Notes: a model not told the origin generated them from the letters alone. A stretch of 64,000 bases of DNA from Halorhabdus sp. CBA1104 (GCF_009690625.1 NZ_CP033878.1:1984001-2048000), one strand, 5' to 3'. Positions 18,601 to 28,027 are shown, numbered from the stretch's first letter. Made by a program: numbers and translations.

Positions 18601-20883
18601 TTACGGATCGTTCGGCAGTGGTTCGTCCTCGTGCCAGTAGTTGCCACCCTGCTCGAACAGCGTCGGCGTCTCGAAGACGGCGAGCGTCTCGACTTCGACG
18701 GTCACCGCGTCGTCTTTGCGATCGACGAGCAAGTCCTCGCCAGTGAATAGATCGTGTGTCTCGACCGGCAGCCGGAGGTCGACCCAGTGAGAGTGATCAG
18801 CGAAGTTGATCACGACGACGCGTTTTTCCTCGCCAGCGTCGCGGCCAAACACCAGCACGTCGTCACCGGCCGCCGCCCGGTGGGCCTCCCGAACGAGGGT
18901 CGCCTCTGGACCCAAGACCGGCGACTCGTGATAGAAGTCGACGAGGGCCGAGACGAACTCGAGGTGTGGGGCGTCGTATTCCGCCCAGTTCATGAACGCC
19001 CGCTTGTACGGGTCGGCCTTGATGTCGCCCGTCTGGTCCTCGCGACCGGCATAAGGGCTCTCCCGGCGCTCCCCGTATTCGGAGATCAGGCGCTCTTGGC
19101 CATAATAGAGGAAGGGGACGCCCGGCAGCGTGAACGCGGCGGCGAGGGCCGCACGCTGGGCCGCCGCGGGGTCGGTGCGGTGGCCGTTGGCTGTCGCCTC
19201 GTAGTAGAGTCTGGACTCGTCGTGGTTCTCGGTGGCGTTGATGAGGCGTGAGTACGACGGGAAGCCATCGTTTTGCCGCACCTCGATGGCACCGATGAGG
19301 TCTTTTGGCGGTCGTTCCCCGCGAGCGACGGCGTGGGCCGTCCGCATGAACTCCGTCGAGTCAAAGTGCAGGTCGAATTCGGACTCGCCCATCTCCGGGA
19401 TGCGTGGGATCGATTCATCGAGCCACAGGAAGGCCTCGTCTTTCTCGCGGGTCAACCGCCGGGCTTCCGTCCAGAAGGAGTGAGGGACGCCCCACGCGAT
19501 GTCACACCGGAACGCGTCGACGATATCCGACCAGAAATCCACGACGGCAAGAATGTGCTCTCGCAGCGCCAGATTGCCGTAGTTCAGGTTCGGGTGCAGG
19601 CGGACGTCGAAGAAGCTCGTCTGGGCCGGGGTGGCGTCGATGCCGTTGGTCCGGGATTGGCGGTCGAACCAGTCGAAGTACGGCGAGTCGGTATCCCAGG
19701 CGTCGACCTCGGGGAACCCGTTGGGATCTTCCGGCCCGTCGCCGAGATCGGCGATCGTGTCTTGCCAGTACGCGTGGTCCCAGCCGACGTGATTGGCGAC
19801 GAGATCGAACGCTACTTTGATGTCGTGATCGTGGCAGGTCTCGACGAACGCCTCGAACGCCTCGATCGTGCCGAGGTCTTCGGCGACGGTAAAGTAATCG
19901 CTGGTATCGTAGCCGTGGGGACCGCCCGGCGGGGTGTCGGCCGTCCCGCTCCAGGCAGGGACGATCGGCGTCAACCAGAGGAGGTCGATGCCCAACTCGT
20001 CGAGGTACTCTACTTTCTCGGTGAGGAACTCGAAGTCGGTTTCGCCCTTTTGGCCGGCAAACGACCGCGTGAAAATCTCGTAAACGACGGCATCGTCGAG
20101 CCACTCGGGGGCACGATTAGGGTAGGATACTGACGTCTCGTCCGGGTCGAGGACGATTTCGTCGGTCGTGCCCAGGCGGACGCCATCGTAGGGAGCGGCG
20201 AACACTCGCGTCGGCTCATCCAGTGCCTCGATGGGCACGCGGGCAGTGTTCCCCTCGACGTCGATCTCGTCACGATCGAGAGACGCGGCGTCGTGCGGGA
20301 GAACCAAGACAGCCAGATCCTCGGGGGCCGCGTAGCTATCGGGCGCGAGTTCCGGGTTCGATTCGATCACGAACTCACCGGCGTCAGCATCGTAGGCCCC
20401 GTCGAGTGCGAGCCGTGGCGGCCCGCCGGTCGCCTCTCGGGCGTCGGTTGGGAGTTCGTCTTCGATATCGAATAGCTCGGTGCCGTCTTCGGTAACTGGC
20501 GGCGGAACCACCTCGATGGTCAGCTCGTGGGTACCGTCTGGTGCATCGAGTTCGAAGACGTACGTCCCCGATTTGTCCGGTTCGAATTCGGCGGTATTGT
20601 GTGTCCCCTCGTCGTACTGCTCGGCGTCGTTCTCGAAGGGCGTCGGCGCGTACTCGAGGCCCGCTTTGCTGCCCTCTGGTTTCTCTCGGAGGCGCCAGAC
20701 GAACGTCTCTTTCCGATACGGGTCGGGATCGCGTTCAGGCGTGCCCGTGATCGTCGGCGCGAGGTTGTCTCTGTCGTAGCCATGTTCCATGTCGACGTAG
20801 ATCGGGTCGGCGATGCTCTCTCCCAACTGGAGAAACCGTGGCGGACCCGGATGGTGGCTGTCAGAATCGTCGTGTTCTGTCAT
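18601..20883 (-). CDS. MalA-type alpha-amylase family protein (GH13), copy 2
   Basis: A 760-aa paralogue of the gene at 1629-3869, with the same layout: HHPGPPRF motif, Ig-like N-terminal domain, second beta domain and GH13 barrel. Catalytic residues are Asp461 (FRCDIAW), Glu490 (LDESIP) and Asp555 (ENHDES). No signal peptide. The two proteins are near-identical through the first barrel third and differ more at both ends. Start at ATG 20883 is fixed by the shared N-terminus; an upstream frame open to 21039 belongs to decayed transposon sequence. It ends 30 nt from the convergent amylosucrase gene. Likely hydrolyses or rearranges intracellular alpha-glucan. Confidence 0.9.
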   Translation of the reverse strand: MTEHDDSDSHHPGPPRFLQLGESIADPIYVDMEHGYDRDNLAPTITGTPERDPDPYRKETFVWRLREKPEGSKAGLEYAPTPFENDAEQYDEGTHNTAEFEPDKSGTYVFELDAPDGTHELTIEVVPPPVTEDGTELFDIEDELPTDAREATGGPPRLALDGAYDADAGEFVIESNPELAPDSYAAPEDLAVLVLPHDAASLDRDEIDVEGNTARVPIEALDEPTRVFAAPYDGVRLGTTDEIVLDPDETSVSYPNRAPEWLDDAVVYEIFTRSFAGQKGETDFEFLTEKVEYLDELGIDLLWLTPIVPAWSGTADTPPGGPHGYDTSDYFTVAEDLGTIEAFEAFVETCHDHDIKVAFDLVANHVGWDHAYWQDTIADLGDGPEDPNGFPEVDAWDTDSPYFDWFDRQSRTNGIDATPAQTSFFDVRLHPNLNYGNLALREHILAVVDFWSDIVDAFRCDIAWGVPHSFWTEARRLTREKDEAFLWLDESIPRIPEMGESEFDLHFDSTEFMRTAHAVARGERPPKDLIGAIEVRQNDGFPSYSRLINATENHDESRLYYEATANGHRTDPAAAQRAALAAAFTLPGVPFLYYGQERLISEYGERRESPYAGREDQTGDIKADPYKRAFMNWAEYDAPHLEFVSALVDFYHESPVLGPEATLVREAHRAAAGDDVLVFGRDAGEEKRVVVINFADHSHWVDLRLPVETHDLFTGEDLLVDRKDDAVTVEVETLAVFETPTLFEQGGNYWHEDEPLPNDP

Positions 20884-20899
20884 CGTATTTATCGAGTGA

Positions 20900-21250
20900 T
20901 GTTCTCTCCGCCATAAGCGGAGAGGGACGGCGTCCCGTACCGCAAGTCGGACATTTGCCGGTCGACGAGACGGCCTGTTCTCTCGTGGTGGACGTCCCGC
21001 CCGCGCAGTCGAACAAGTGTGGCGATAGCTGTGCCACACGGCCGTTAGCTATCACCGAGTGGGAAGTCACGGGGAGCGGTTTCTGTCTGCTGGTATCGAC
21101 TCCGTGCACGTCGCCAGGTGCAACGATACCGCATCGGGTGCACTCCCACAAGCCACGCCCAACACGACCGGCATCATCTTCGTCCGCACACACTGGACGG
21201 CGATGATGACCGCACTCGCCGGGCATTTCGACCGTGAGGCCGTGTAGTCG
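20900..21250 (-). mobile_element. Probable decayed 3' end of an IS200/IS605-type tnpB
   Basis: On the minus strand a frame open from about 21268 reads ECGHHRRPVCADED then GLWECTRCG, a cysteine-pair arrangement like the zinc ribbon near the end of TnpB, with a downstream tail typical of haloarchaeal IS1341-like elements as I remember them. It ends with an 8-bp hairpin, CTCTCCGC/GCGGAGAG at 20904-20924, and a palindrome GGGACGGCGTCCC at 20924-20936, as expected for the right end of such elements. The RuvC-like core is missing, so it is a fragment. The element end lies only 20 nt before the GH13 start codon. Confidence 0.4.
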
Positions 21251-21502
21251 ATGAGATGCAGCAACCATCTGGGAGTGGTTCTGGATACGACAGACCCAAA
21301 GGCTGCATGCGGTTTATATCTGCTACCCGTTGGTATGGGTCGCTTATTTTTAAACACCGGGGAAGGGCCAGCTGTGGTGTTGCCGATGGATTGTATCGTG
21401 GAGTGCCAACGCGAATCCACGGTCGAATAGTCGTGGTATTGCGTTTGCTCCGGCGATAATGCGAAAGGGTGTCCGAGAGCGTGATCCCCCTTTGCCAGTG
21501 AA

Positions 21503-21529
21503 CTGCCTCGGGGTCAAGTCCCGAGGCAG
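21503..21529. other. 10-bp stem-loop upstream of malA
   Basis: CTGCCTCGGG at 21503-21512 and CCCGAGGCAG at 21520-21529 form a perfect stem with a 7-nt loop. Similar GC-rich stem-loops occur near the ends of haloarchaeal tnpB elements, so it may belong with the fragment to its left; a terminator is the alternative. Confidence 0.4.
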
Positions 21530-21589
21530 AGTGGTCGGTGAACGTCATCCCCACAGTTATTTTCAACACCCGTACCAAACAGGTAGAGT

Positions 21590-23521
21590 ATGTCCATGCA
21601 CCATCCTGGACCACCGCGCTTTCTCGCCGTGGGAGAGTCGACCGAGCTCGCCCCGCGAAAGCCCGACCCGTCGGGTACGTACACCTGGCGTATCGAGGAG
21701 GCTCCAGATGGGAGTCACACAGTAGTGGGCGACGATGCCGTCGAGACGTTCGCCCCGGATGTCCCGGGGCGATACACTATCGTCCTCTCAGCACCGGACG
21801 GGGAACACGAACTCACCATCCGAACGTTCCCGGCTGAGATGGCAATCGCCGACGAGACAGCGACGCCCACGAACGGACACAGCGGCGCGAGCGGTAGCAG
21901 TGAGACTGGAAAGACAAGCGGGACCACAGGCCGATCCGATTCGGGCGTTGGCTCCGGGCATGGCCCTCCAAAGCCCGGCAAAGCGCGACCACGACTGACA
22001 CTCGAAAGCGAACAAGACGGGAGCACAGTCGTCTTGCGAGCCCAGCCACAGACCGAACCACACCGCGGCGCGCCAGCCGCTGATCTCGACGTCGAATTCT
22101 ACGTCGACGACCGTGATACACTGGATGGGTATACAGTCGACGGTCGTGAACTACACGTCCCAATCGAGGCACTCGACGACGACGCCCGCGTTCATGCCAT
22201 CGCGGTCGGCGAGCAGTACAGCGTACCCGATTCGGTTTGCCTCCACCCGGATGGGACTGTCGACCGGCTCAACGAGCCCCCGGCCTGGAGCAAGGAGATG
22301 ACGCTCTCGGAGATCTACGTCCGAGGATACGTCGACCCCGAGCCCGGCCAGTCGATGTTCGAGGCGATCACCGAGAAACTCGATTACATGCAAGATCTCG
22401 GCGTCGACACGCTGTGGTTCACGCCCGTCCTCCAGCATGACGGCAACGATCACGGCTACAATATCACGGCGTTCTTCTCGATCGCAGAAGACCTCGGTGG
22501 GGAAGACGCGTTCCGGACGTTGGTCGCCGAGGCCCACGATCGGGACATGCGCGTCCTCTTCGATCTCGTGCTCAATCACTCGGCCCGGGACCACGAGTTC
22601 TACCAGCGTGCCCTGGCCGGTGACGAACAGTACCTCGAATGGTACGACTGGAAGGACCGCGAGGCCCGTGAACCCGAGACGTACTTCGACTGGGAGTTGA
22701 TCGCGAACTTCGACTATACGAACCTCGAAGTCCGTCGCCACCTGCTGGATGCGGTCCAGAAGTGGGCCGGGATCGTCGACGGCTTTCGGTGTGACATGGC
22801 CTGGGCTGTCCCCATGCCATTCTGGCAGGAAATCCGCGAGACAGTCAAGACCGTCGACGAGGAGTTCCTCTTGATGGACGAGACGATTCCGTACGTCGCA
22901 GACTTCCACAACCTCTGTTTCGACGTCCACTTCGACGCCGGGCTGTACTTCGACCTGTTGCAGATCGGACGGGGCAATCAGCCGGCCAAACAGCTCTATG
23001 AGTCCCTGGAAAGTCGCTACCGGATCGGCTTCCCGGATCACGCAGGCTTCCTGACGTACATCGAGAACCACGACGAGGAACGGTACGTGTCGGCAGTCGG
23101 GACCCACGCTGTCCGGGCGGCCGCGACAGCGACGTTCACGCTGCCCGGCATGCCGATGCTCTATGCGGGCCAGGAGTTCGGCGAGCGCAAGCGGCGCGGG
23201 GAGCCCGACTGGGACCACCCGGACGAGGAGTTACTCGAATTCTACCGACAACTCAGTAGCACGCGCGAGGAGATCGACGCCCTAGGAGGCGAGGCTGAGT
23301 TCGAACCCGTCGAAGTCGAAACAGACTCCGAACGAGTCATAGCCTACGCTCGCGGGAGCGGGACGGACCGCTACGTCGTCGTGTTGAACTTCGGCCACGA
23401 ACCGAGAGCAGTCGGACTCCCCGAGACAGCTGTCGAGCCAGTCGACGAACTGAGCGACGAGAACGTAGCCACAGAGGCCGGTGTTACCGTCGAGGACGCC
23501 GTCATCCTCCCGGCAGAGTAA
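21590..23521 (+). CDS. malA: MalA-type intracellular alpha-amylase (GH13)
   Basis: A 643-aa protein starting MSMHHPGPPRF, the N-terminal signature of haloarchaeal MalA amylases. An Ig-like domain (residues 1-85) is followed by a low-complexity S/G/T/K linker (about 90-130), a second beta domain and the GH13 barrel from about residue 235. Catalytic residues are Asp402 (FRCDMAW), Glu431 (LMDETIP) and Asp495 (ENHDEE). No signal peptide. ATG 21590 and ATG 21596 are both possible; a TTATTTT element about 30 nt upstream serves either. It is shorter and more distant from the two other MalA-type genes here than they are from each other. Likely product: alpha-1,4-glucan hydrolase acting in the cytoplasm. 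Confidence 0.88.
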   Translation: MSMHHPGPPRFLAVGESTELAPRKPDPSGTYTWRIEEAPDGSHTVVGDDAVETFAPDVPGRYTIVLSAPDGEHELTIRTFPAEMAIADETATPTNGHSGASGSSETGKTSGTTGRSDSGVGSGHGPPKPGKARPRLTLESEQDGSTVVLRAQPQTEPHRGAPAADLDVEFYVDDRDTLDGYTVDGRELHVPIEALDDDARVHAIAVGEQYSVPDSVCLHPDGTVDRLNEPPAWSKEMTLSEIYVRGYVDPEPGQSMFEAITEKLDYMQDLGVDTLWFTPVLQHDGNDHGYNITAFFSIAEDLGGEDAFRTLVAEAHDRDMRVLFDLVLNHSARDHEFYQRALAGDEQYLEWYDWKDREAREPETYFDWELIANFDYTNLEVRRHLLDAVQKWAGIVDGFRCDMAWAVPMPFWQEIRETVKTVDEEFLLMDETIPYVADFHNLCFDVHFDAGLYFDLLQIGRGNQPAKQLYESLESRYRIGFPDHAGFLTYIENHDEERYVSAVGTHAVRAAATATFTLPGMPMLYAGQEFGERKRRGEPDWDHPDEELLEFYRQLSSTREEIDALGGEAEFEPVEVETDSERVIAYARGSGTDRYVVVLNFGHEPRAVGLPETAVEPVDELSDENVATEAGVTVEDAVILPAE

Positions 23522-23811
23522 GGAAACGGGAGCGTTTCGACCGGGTGCGTGAAAAGACGTGTACACGGCTGGGCAGTCCGCCAGTGCCGGATGTCGTACA
23601 GCAGCCAAGAGAAAACAGGCAGAGACTCCACGAAGGCACCGCCAGTGAGTTCGAATCGTGCCTCCACGCTGGCACGGCAATCGTGTCTCCGCGCCGCCAC
23701 AGTGGTTGATCACGCGTGCTCCCCGCTGGTCGAAGGCGGGCGAGTGGACGTATCGAAGCGATTCCCGCGACGAACACAAAAGAGACGCGAAGAAAGTGTT
23801 CTCAGCGCCGG

Positions 23812-25518
23812 TCAGTTCGTATAGGCGTCCATCAGGTACTCCCGGACCATCCGGCGAGTGTGATAGTACGGACCGTTGAACGCGATCGTCTGGCGCATCA
23901 CGTCGATCCACTGCTCGCGGTCGTCGTAGTACGTCGGGACGACTTCGTTCTCGAGTTGATCGTACAGCGCCATCGCGTCCTGACGGGTCTCTTCTTCGTC
24001 GGAGGTCTGGTCAGGGGTGCTCTCTGCAGGTTCGGGGCCGATTTTCCAGCCTGTTTCGCCCTCGATGTGGCCCTCGACCCACCAGCCGTCCAGGGTTCCA
24101 AACTGCGGGATACCGTTGTAGGCAGCCTTCATCCCGGAGGTCCCACAGGCTTCGAGTGGGCGGCGAGGGTTGTTGAGCCAGACGTCGACACCCGAGGTCA
24201 GCTTTGCGCCCAGTTCCATGTCGTAGTTCTGGACGTACTCGACGTCGACGACGCCCTCGAGGTCTTTGGCGTTGGCGACGACATCGCGGATCTTCTGCTC
24301 GCCGTTCTCGTCTCCCGGGAACGCCGTCCCGGCGTAGATGACCTGGAAGTCACCGACGGTCTCGGCGATCTCCCGTAGACGGTCAGTATCGTAAAACAGC
24401 AGGTCGGCACGCTTGTAGGCGGCCGCCCGCCGGGCGAAGCCGATCGTCAGCGTCTCGGGATCGAGGTCGGCGCCCTCACGCTCGTTGATGAACTCGATTG
24501 TCTCGCGCTTCTGTGCCTGGTGGGCCTCCCAGAGATCCTCGTCGGGAAGCACCGTGGCGTGTTTGAACTTGTAGGGGTTCTCGCGCCACCCCGAAATGTG
24601 GTCGTCGTAGAGGTCACCGAAGGCGTCCCCGATCCAGTAGGGGACGTGAACGCCGTTGGTGATCGCATCGATGTCGAACTCGGGGAACATGTTCTGCGAG
24701 ACCTCCTGGTGTTTCTTGGCGACACTGTTTGCGTACCCCGAGAGGTGCAACGCCAGCAGCGACATGTTCAGGCCCTGATCGTGACTGTAGGCCCGAAGCG
24801 CGTCGACGTCGAAGGACGGGCCGAGGGCGTCCGTGACCATCACCCAATCGAACTCGTCGTGACCGGCCTCGACCGGCGTGTGGGTCGTGAACGCGCTCTT
24901 CTCACGAACCTGCTCCGGGGAGAGTCCGCGGCCCTGCAGCAGTTCGGTCGTGAGAAACGCCGCGTGGCCCTCGTTCATGTGGTAGGTGTCGACGTCGTAG
25001 CCGAGCTCGTCGAGGATCCGGGTCCCGGCGATCCCGAGAACGAGTTCCTGGGCTAGAGTGACGTCCTCACCGTATCCCGGCGCATAGAGGCGCTGTGTGA
25101 ACTGACGGGCTTTGTCGTCGTTGTCGTCGACGTTGGTATCCAGAAAGATGATCGGGACGACGCCGTCACTCTTCGTCGACTCGACGTCGTACCGCCAGGC
25201 CGTCACGGTCACATCACGGCCGAACACGGAGACGGTCGTCTCGACGTCCAGTCGGTCACAGTGTTTCTCTACCGGCCAGGGGTCCGGTTCGCTGATCTGT
25301 GAACCGTCTTCTTCGAGGGTCTGTCGGCAATACCCTTTCTCGTTGAGCTGTGTGACACACACAGCGGGAACCTCCATATCGGCCATCGAGCGGATCGTGT
25401 CGCCGGCGAGGACACCCAGACCGCCGCTGTAGGTGTTGAGGGCATTGTCGATGGCGATCTCCATCGTATAGTAGGCGATGCGTCCATCGAAGTCGGTGGT
25501 CGTATCGGTTGCGGTCAT
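23812..25518 (-). CDS. glgP: Alpha-glucan (glycogen/maltodextrin) phosphorylase, short type (GT35)
   Basis: Cleaves alpha-1,4-glucan with phosphate to glucose 1-phosphate. The 568-aa length matches the short archaeal/Thermotoga-type phosphorylases rather than the 800-aa form. The PLP-binding lysine is Lys464 in GTSGMKA, followed by NGIPQFGTLDGWW; other hallmarks are YHMNEGHAAF and TTHTPVEAGHD in the first half and ITNGVHVPYW in the middle. Convergent with malA. Together with MalQ it would recover glucose phosphates from the polymer made by amylosucrase or from imported dextrins without spending ATP. Confidence 0.93.
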   Translation of the reverse strand: MTATDTTTDFDGRIAYYTMEIAIDNALNTYSGGLGVLAGDTIRSMADMEVPAVCVTQLNEKGYCRQTLEEDGSQISEPDPWPVEKHCDRLDVETTVSVFGRDVTVTAWRYDVESTKSDGVVPIIFLDTNVDDNDDKARQFTQRLYAPGYGEDVTLAQELVLGIAGTRILDELGYDVDTYHMNEGHAAFLTTELLQGRGLSPEQVREKSAFTTHTPVEAGHDEFDWVMVTDALGPSFDVDALRAYSHDQGLNMSLLALHLSGYANSVAKKHQEVSQNMFPEFDIDAITNGVHVPYWIGDAFGDLYDDHISGWRENPYKFKHATVLPDEDLWEAHQAQKRETIEFINEREGADLDPETLTIGFARRAAAYKRADLLFYDTDRLREIAETVGDFQVIYAGTAFPGDENGEQKIRDVVANAKDLEGVVDVEYVQNYDMELGAKLTSGVDVWLNNPRRPLEACGTSGMKAAYNGIPQFGTLDGWWVEGHIEGETGWKIGPEPAESTPDQTSDEEETRQDAMALYDQLENEVVPTYYDDREQWIDVMRQTIAFNGPYYHTRRMVREYLMDAYTN

Positions 25519-25664
25519 CGTTCTCGCATCTCGATTACCCGCATTTAAAAATCTGATGGAATATTCGAGTGCTAACGAAAACGACAGATATCGAATGAAC
25601 GACCGATACTGCTAAATACCGACGTTAGAAGAGCTCAACGATGATTTTTCGCTATTTTATATTC

Positions 25665-25695
25665 AATCTGAAAAAGAGATAGTTTTATTCAGATT
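25665..25695. other. 8-bp inverted repeat in an AT-rich gap
   Basis: AATCTGAA at 25665-25672 and TTCAGATT at 25688-25695, spaced by 15 nt, in a 200-nt AT-rich stretch (25540-25735) upstream of glgP and downstream of a small membrane gene. It could be a terminator for the small gene or a regulatory site for glgP. Confidence 0.3.
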
Positions 25696-25761
25696 TCTGC
25701 GACCCTATGTTTTTATAAGCAACTCGCGTCGCGCGGGCAAAGCGTGAACGTGTCCAGTTCC

Positions 25762-26031
25762 TCACGTGGTGAAAAAGCGCACACTGAGGACGATAGCGAA
25801 CCCGATCGTCCCGACAACGCCGTAAATGATCGCGACGGCGAACAATAGTCCAGCCAGCTCGTTGAGTAACGTTTGTTCACCACCTTGCCCGCCGGCGAGA
25901 ACACTCGTCATGACTGATAAGAGTACCACAGCCAGCTCCAATACGACGAAACCGACGATTGCCGGGTGGTCGTCCCTGAAGCCACCAAGCAGCGACTGTG
26001 GAGCCGCTTTGGCGGTAGAATCTGCGTTCAT
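25762..26031 (-). CDS. Small membrane protein, two membrane segments
   Basis: Not recognised. The 89-aa product has a 25-residue soluble start and two hydrophobic segments (FVVLELAVVLLSVMTSVLA and ELAGLLFAVAIIYGVVGTIGFAIVLS). TTATAAATA at 26054-26062 lies 23-31 nt before its ATG, as for a leaderless transcript, which supports it as a real gene. It is divergent from the peptide-type ABC operon; a functional link is unknown. Confidence 0.6.
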   Translation of the reverse strand: MNADSTAKAAPQSLLGGFRDDHPAIVGFVVLELAVVLLSVMTSVLAGGQGGEQTLLNELAGLLFAVAIIYGVVGTIGFAIVLSVRFFTT

Positions 26032-26053
26032 ACTGGTACATTCTCGTCTTCCG

Positions 26054-26062
26054 TTATAAATA
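26054..26062 (-). promoter_or_regulatory. TATA box of the small membrane gene
   Basis: TTATAAATA (TATTTATAA in gene direction) about 23 nt before the ATG at 26031. It lies in the divergent gap shared with the ABC operon. Confidence 0.55.
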
Positions 26063-26131
26063 TTGTGTCACCAATCGGGGTGAATAACTGGAGCACAAAT
26101 TATTTCAACCACGGCTATAAACTATGGGGGT

Positions 26132-28027
26132 ATGCCGGACGGCAATACCGACGCGACGGAGATGAACTGGATGACACGACGCCGGCTGCTGGGTGCCGGC
26201 GGTGCGGCGGCAGTTGGCATGTTGGCCGGGTGTGGTGGCGGCGACACGACGACACAGGCAGACAGCAATGGGACGCCGACGGAGACGGACACCGGAGGGG
26301 GAGACACTGGCGAGGAAACCGAGACCAGCGAGCAGGGCGATCCGGCAGATCCAACCCTCTCGTTCGCCCAGTGGCCCAATCCGAATTCGTCGAACTACAA
26401 CCCGTACAATACGAAGAACTTCCCGAAGCCCCGACGGTTCATGTTCGACCGGTTCATGTACTTCAACCTGGCGTCGGGAGAGTACGAGGGCTACGCTGTC
26501 TCGGATTGGGAGTGGGACGGCAACACGATTTCCCTGACCGTCCGGGACGGACTCACGTGGCAGACGGGCCAGTCCGTCACCGCCGACGACCTCCTCGCCC
26601 AGCTCGAACTGGACATGTACACCGGCGGGACCCTGAAGAATTACCTGGCTGAGGACATTCAGGAATCCGTCCAGAAGATCGACGACAAGACGGTCGAGCT
26701 CCGGTTGAGCGATGTCAACACGTCCATCGCGATGGGCCTGTTGCAGCCAAAGCACATTTACACGCCCTACACTCTCGATGGGGCGTCCTACGACGGCTTC
26801 GGGCGGTTCGTCGAGCGCTATCACGACGCCACGACGGACGACGAGCGCTCGGCAGTCACCAACGAACTGACCAGCAAGTGGACGATCACGCCCGACGACG
26901 ATCCGGTCGGTGCCGGACCGTTCCAGTTCGAAGACGCCGACTCTCAGCGGACCCTCCTCACGAAGTACGAGGATCACCCGGACGCAGACCAGTTCAACTA
27001 CCCGGAACTCGAGTACCGGTACTCACCGTCGAACCAGAAGCGCTGGCAGATGCTCCAAAACGGCGTCACGGACGGGTACGATACCCTCTTCATGCCCGAA
27101 AATCAGCTCAAGAAGCTGCCCGACAACGTCGTGGTCGGGACGATCCCGCGCCACTACGGGATGGGGCTCATTCCCAACTGGGAGAACAAACATCTCGGAA
27201 AGCGAAAGGTCCGCCAGGCGTTCGCCTACGCGATCAGGCGTCAACTCGTCGCTCGTAACTCCGGCGGCGGCACCGGCACCAAGGCCGGCGTCAACGTGCC
27301 GAGTGGAATCACCAGTCAGCTGACCGGTGACGTCAAGGAGTGGCTCGGTGACGACTACGACAAGTTCGAAAAGTACCAGTACGACACCGAGAAGGCAGCC
27401 ACGCTGATGCGCGAAGCTGGCTACTCCAAATCCGGCGGCATGTGGCGCGACAGCGACGGGAACAAGATCTCGATGGATCTGAAAGTGACGTCGGCGTTCT
27501 CCGATTGGGTCTCTGCCGACCAGACCATCGTCTCACTGCTACAGGACTTCGGGATCGACGCCAATTTGATCACGGAATCGTCCTCGACGTACTGGGGGAA
27601 ATCCTACGTCAACAGCGACTTCGATATGGCCACCCAGTCCTGGACGGACTACGGCCGACGGTACCCGTTCTTCCACCAGAGCTGGATGCTCAACAGCAAC
27701 GATGCGACGTCCTACTGGAACGTGCCCGAGACCGTCGAGGTCCCGCCGTACGGGCAGCCGAACGCCGAACCGGAAGAAGTCAACCCGCTTCCGAAGCTCC
27801 AAAAGCTGTCGTCTGCGACCGGTGACCAGGCCGCGCAACTCGTCAAAGAGCTGGCCTGGATCATCAACCAGTCACTGCCGGCGATCCCGATGATGGAGAA
27901 ACAGGCCCAGACGTTCATGACGACCGACGACTGGAACGTCCCGGCCAAGGATAGCGACAAGCTCCAGACCTACTGGCCCAACGAGTGGCTCCCGCGACGG
28001 GGAGACTGGACGGCCAAGCTCGAATAG
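26132..28027 (+). CDS. ABC transporter substrate-binding lipoprotein, family 5 (peptide/oligosaccharide type)
   Basis: A 631-aa extracellular binding protein of the DppA/OppA family. The Tat motif TRRRLLG, a hydrophobic segment and the lipobox LAGC (Cys34) mark it as an exported lipoprotein; an acidic, T-rich linker follows. The family-5 segment WEWDGNTISLTVRDGLTWQTGQSVTADD near residue 125 is diagnostic. It heads an operon with two permeases, a double ATPase and a TrmB-like regulator. Family 5 members in archaea and Thermotoga often bind oligosaccharides; the TrmB gene points that way here, but peptides cannot be excluded. Confidence 0.9.
   Translation: MPDGNTDATEMNWMTRRRLLGAGGAAAVGMLAGCGGGDTTTQADSNGTPTETDTGGGDTGEETETSEQGDPADPTLSFAQWPNPNSSNYNPYNTKNFPKPRRFMFDRFMYFNLASGEYEGYAVSDWEWDGNTISLTVRDGLTWQTGQSVTADDLLAQLELDMYTGGTLKNYLAEDIQESVQKIDDKTVELRLSDVNTSIAMGLLQPKHIYTPYTLDGASYDGFGRFVERYHDATTDDERSAVTNELTSKWTITPDDDPVGAGPFQFEDADSQRTLLTKYEDHPDADQFNYPELEYRYSPSNQKRWQMLQNGVTDGYDTLFMPENQLKKLPDNVVVGTIPRHYGMGLIPNWENKHLGKRKVRQAFAYAIRRQLVARNSGGGTGTKAGVNVPSGITSQLTGDVKEWLGDDYDKFEKYQYDTEKAATLMREAGYSKSGGMWRDSDGNKISMDLKVTSAFSDWVSADQTIVSLLQDFGIDANLITESSSTYWGKSYVNSDFDMATQSWTDYGRRYPFFHQSWMLNSNDATSYWNVPETVEVPPYGQPNAEPEEVNPLPKLQKLSSATGDQAAQLVKELAWIINQSLPAIPMMEKQAQTFMTTDDWNVPAKDSDKLQTYWPNEWLPRRGDWTAKLE

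Noticed and set aside
19273-20133. A long open frame on the plus strand opposite the GH13 copy 2, and its twin opposite copy 1 (1392-2741)
   Set aside because: Both are antisense to conserved GH13 codons. Their similarity to each other comes from the identical DNA block and not from coding function.
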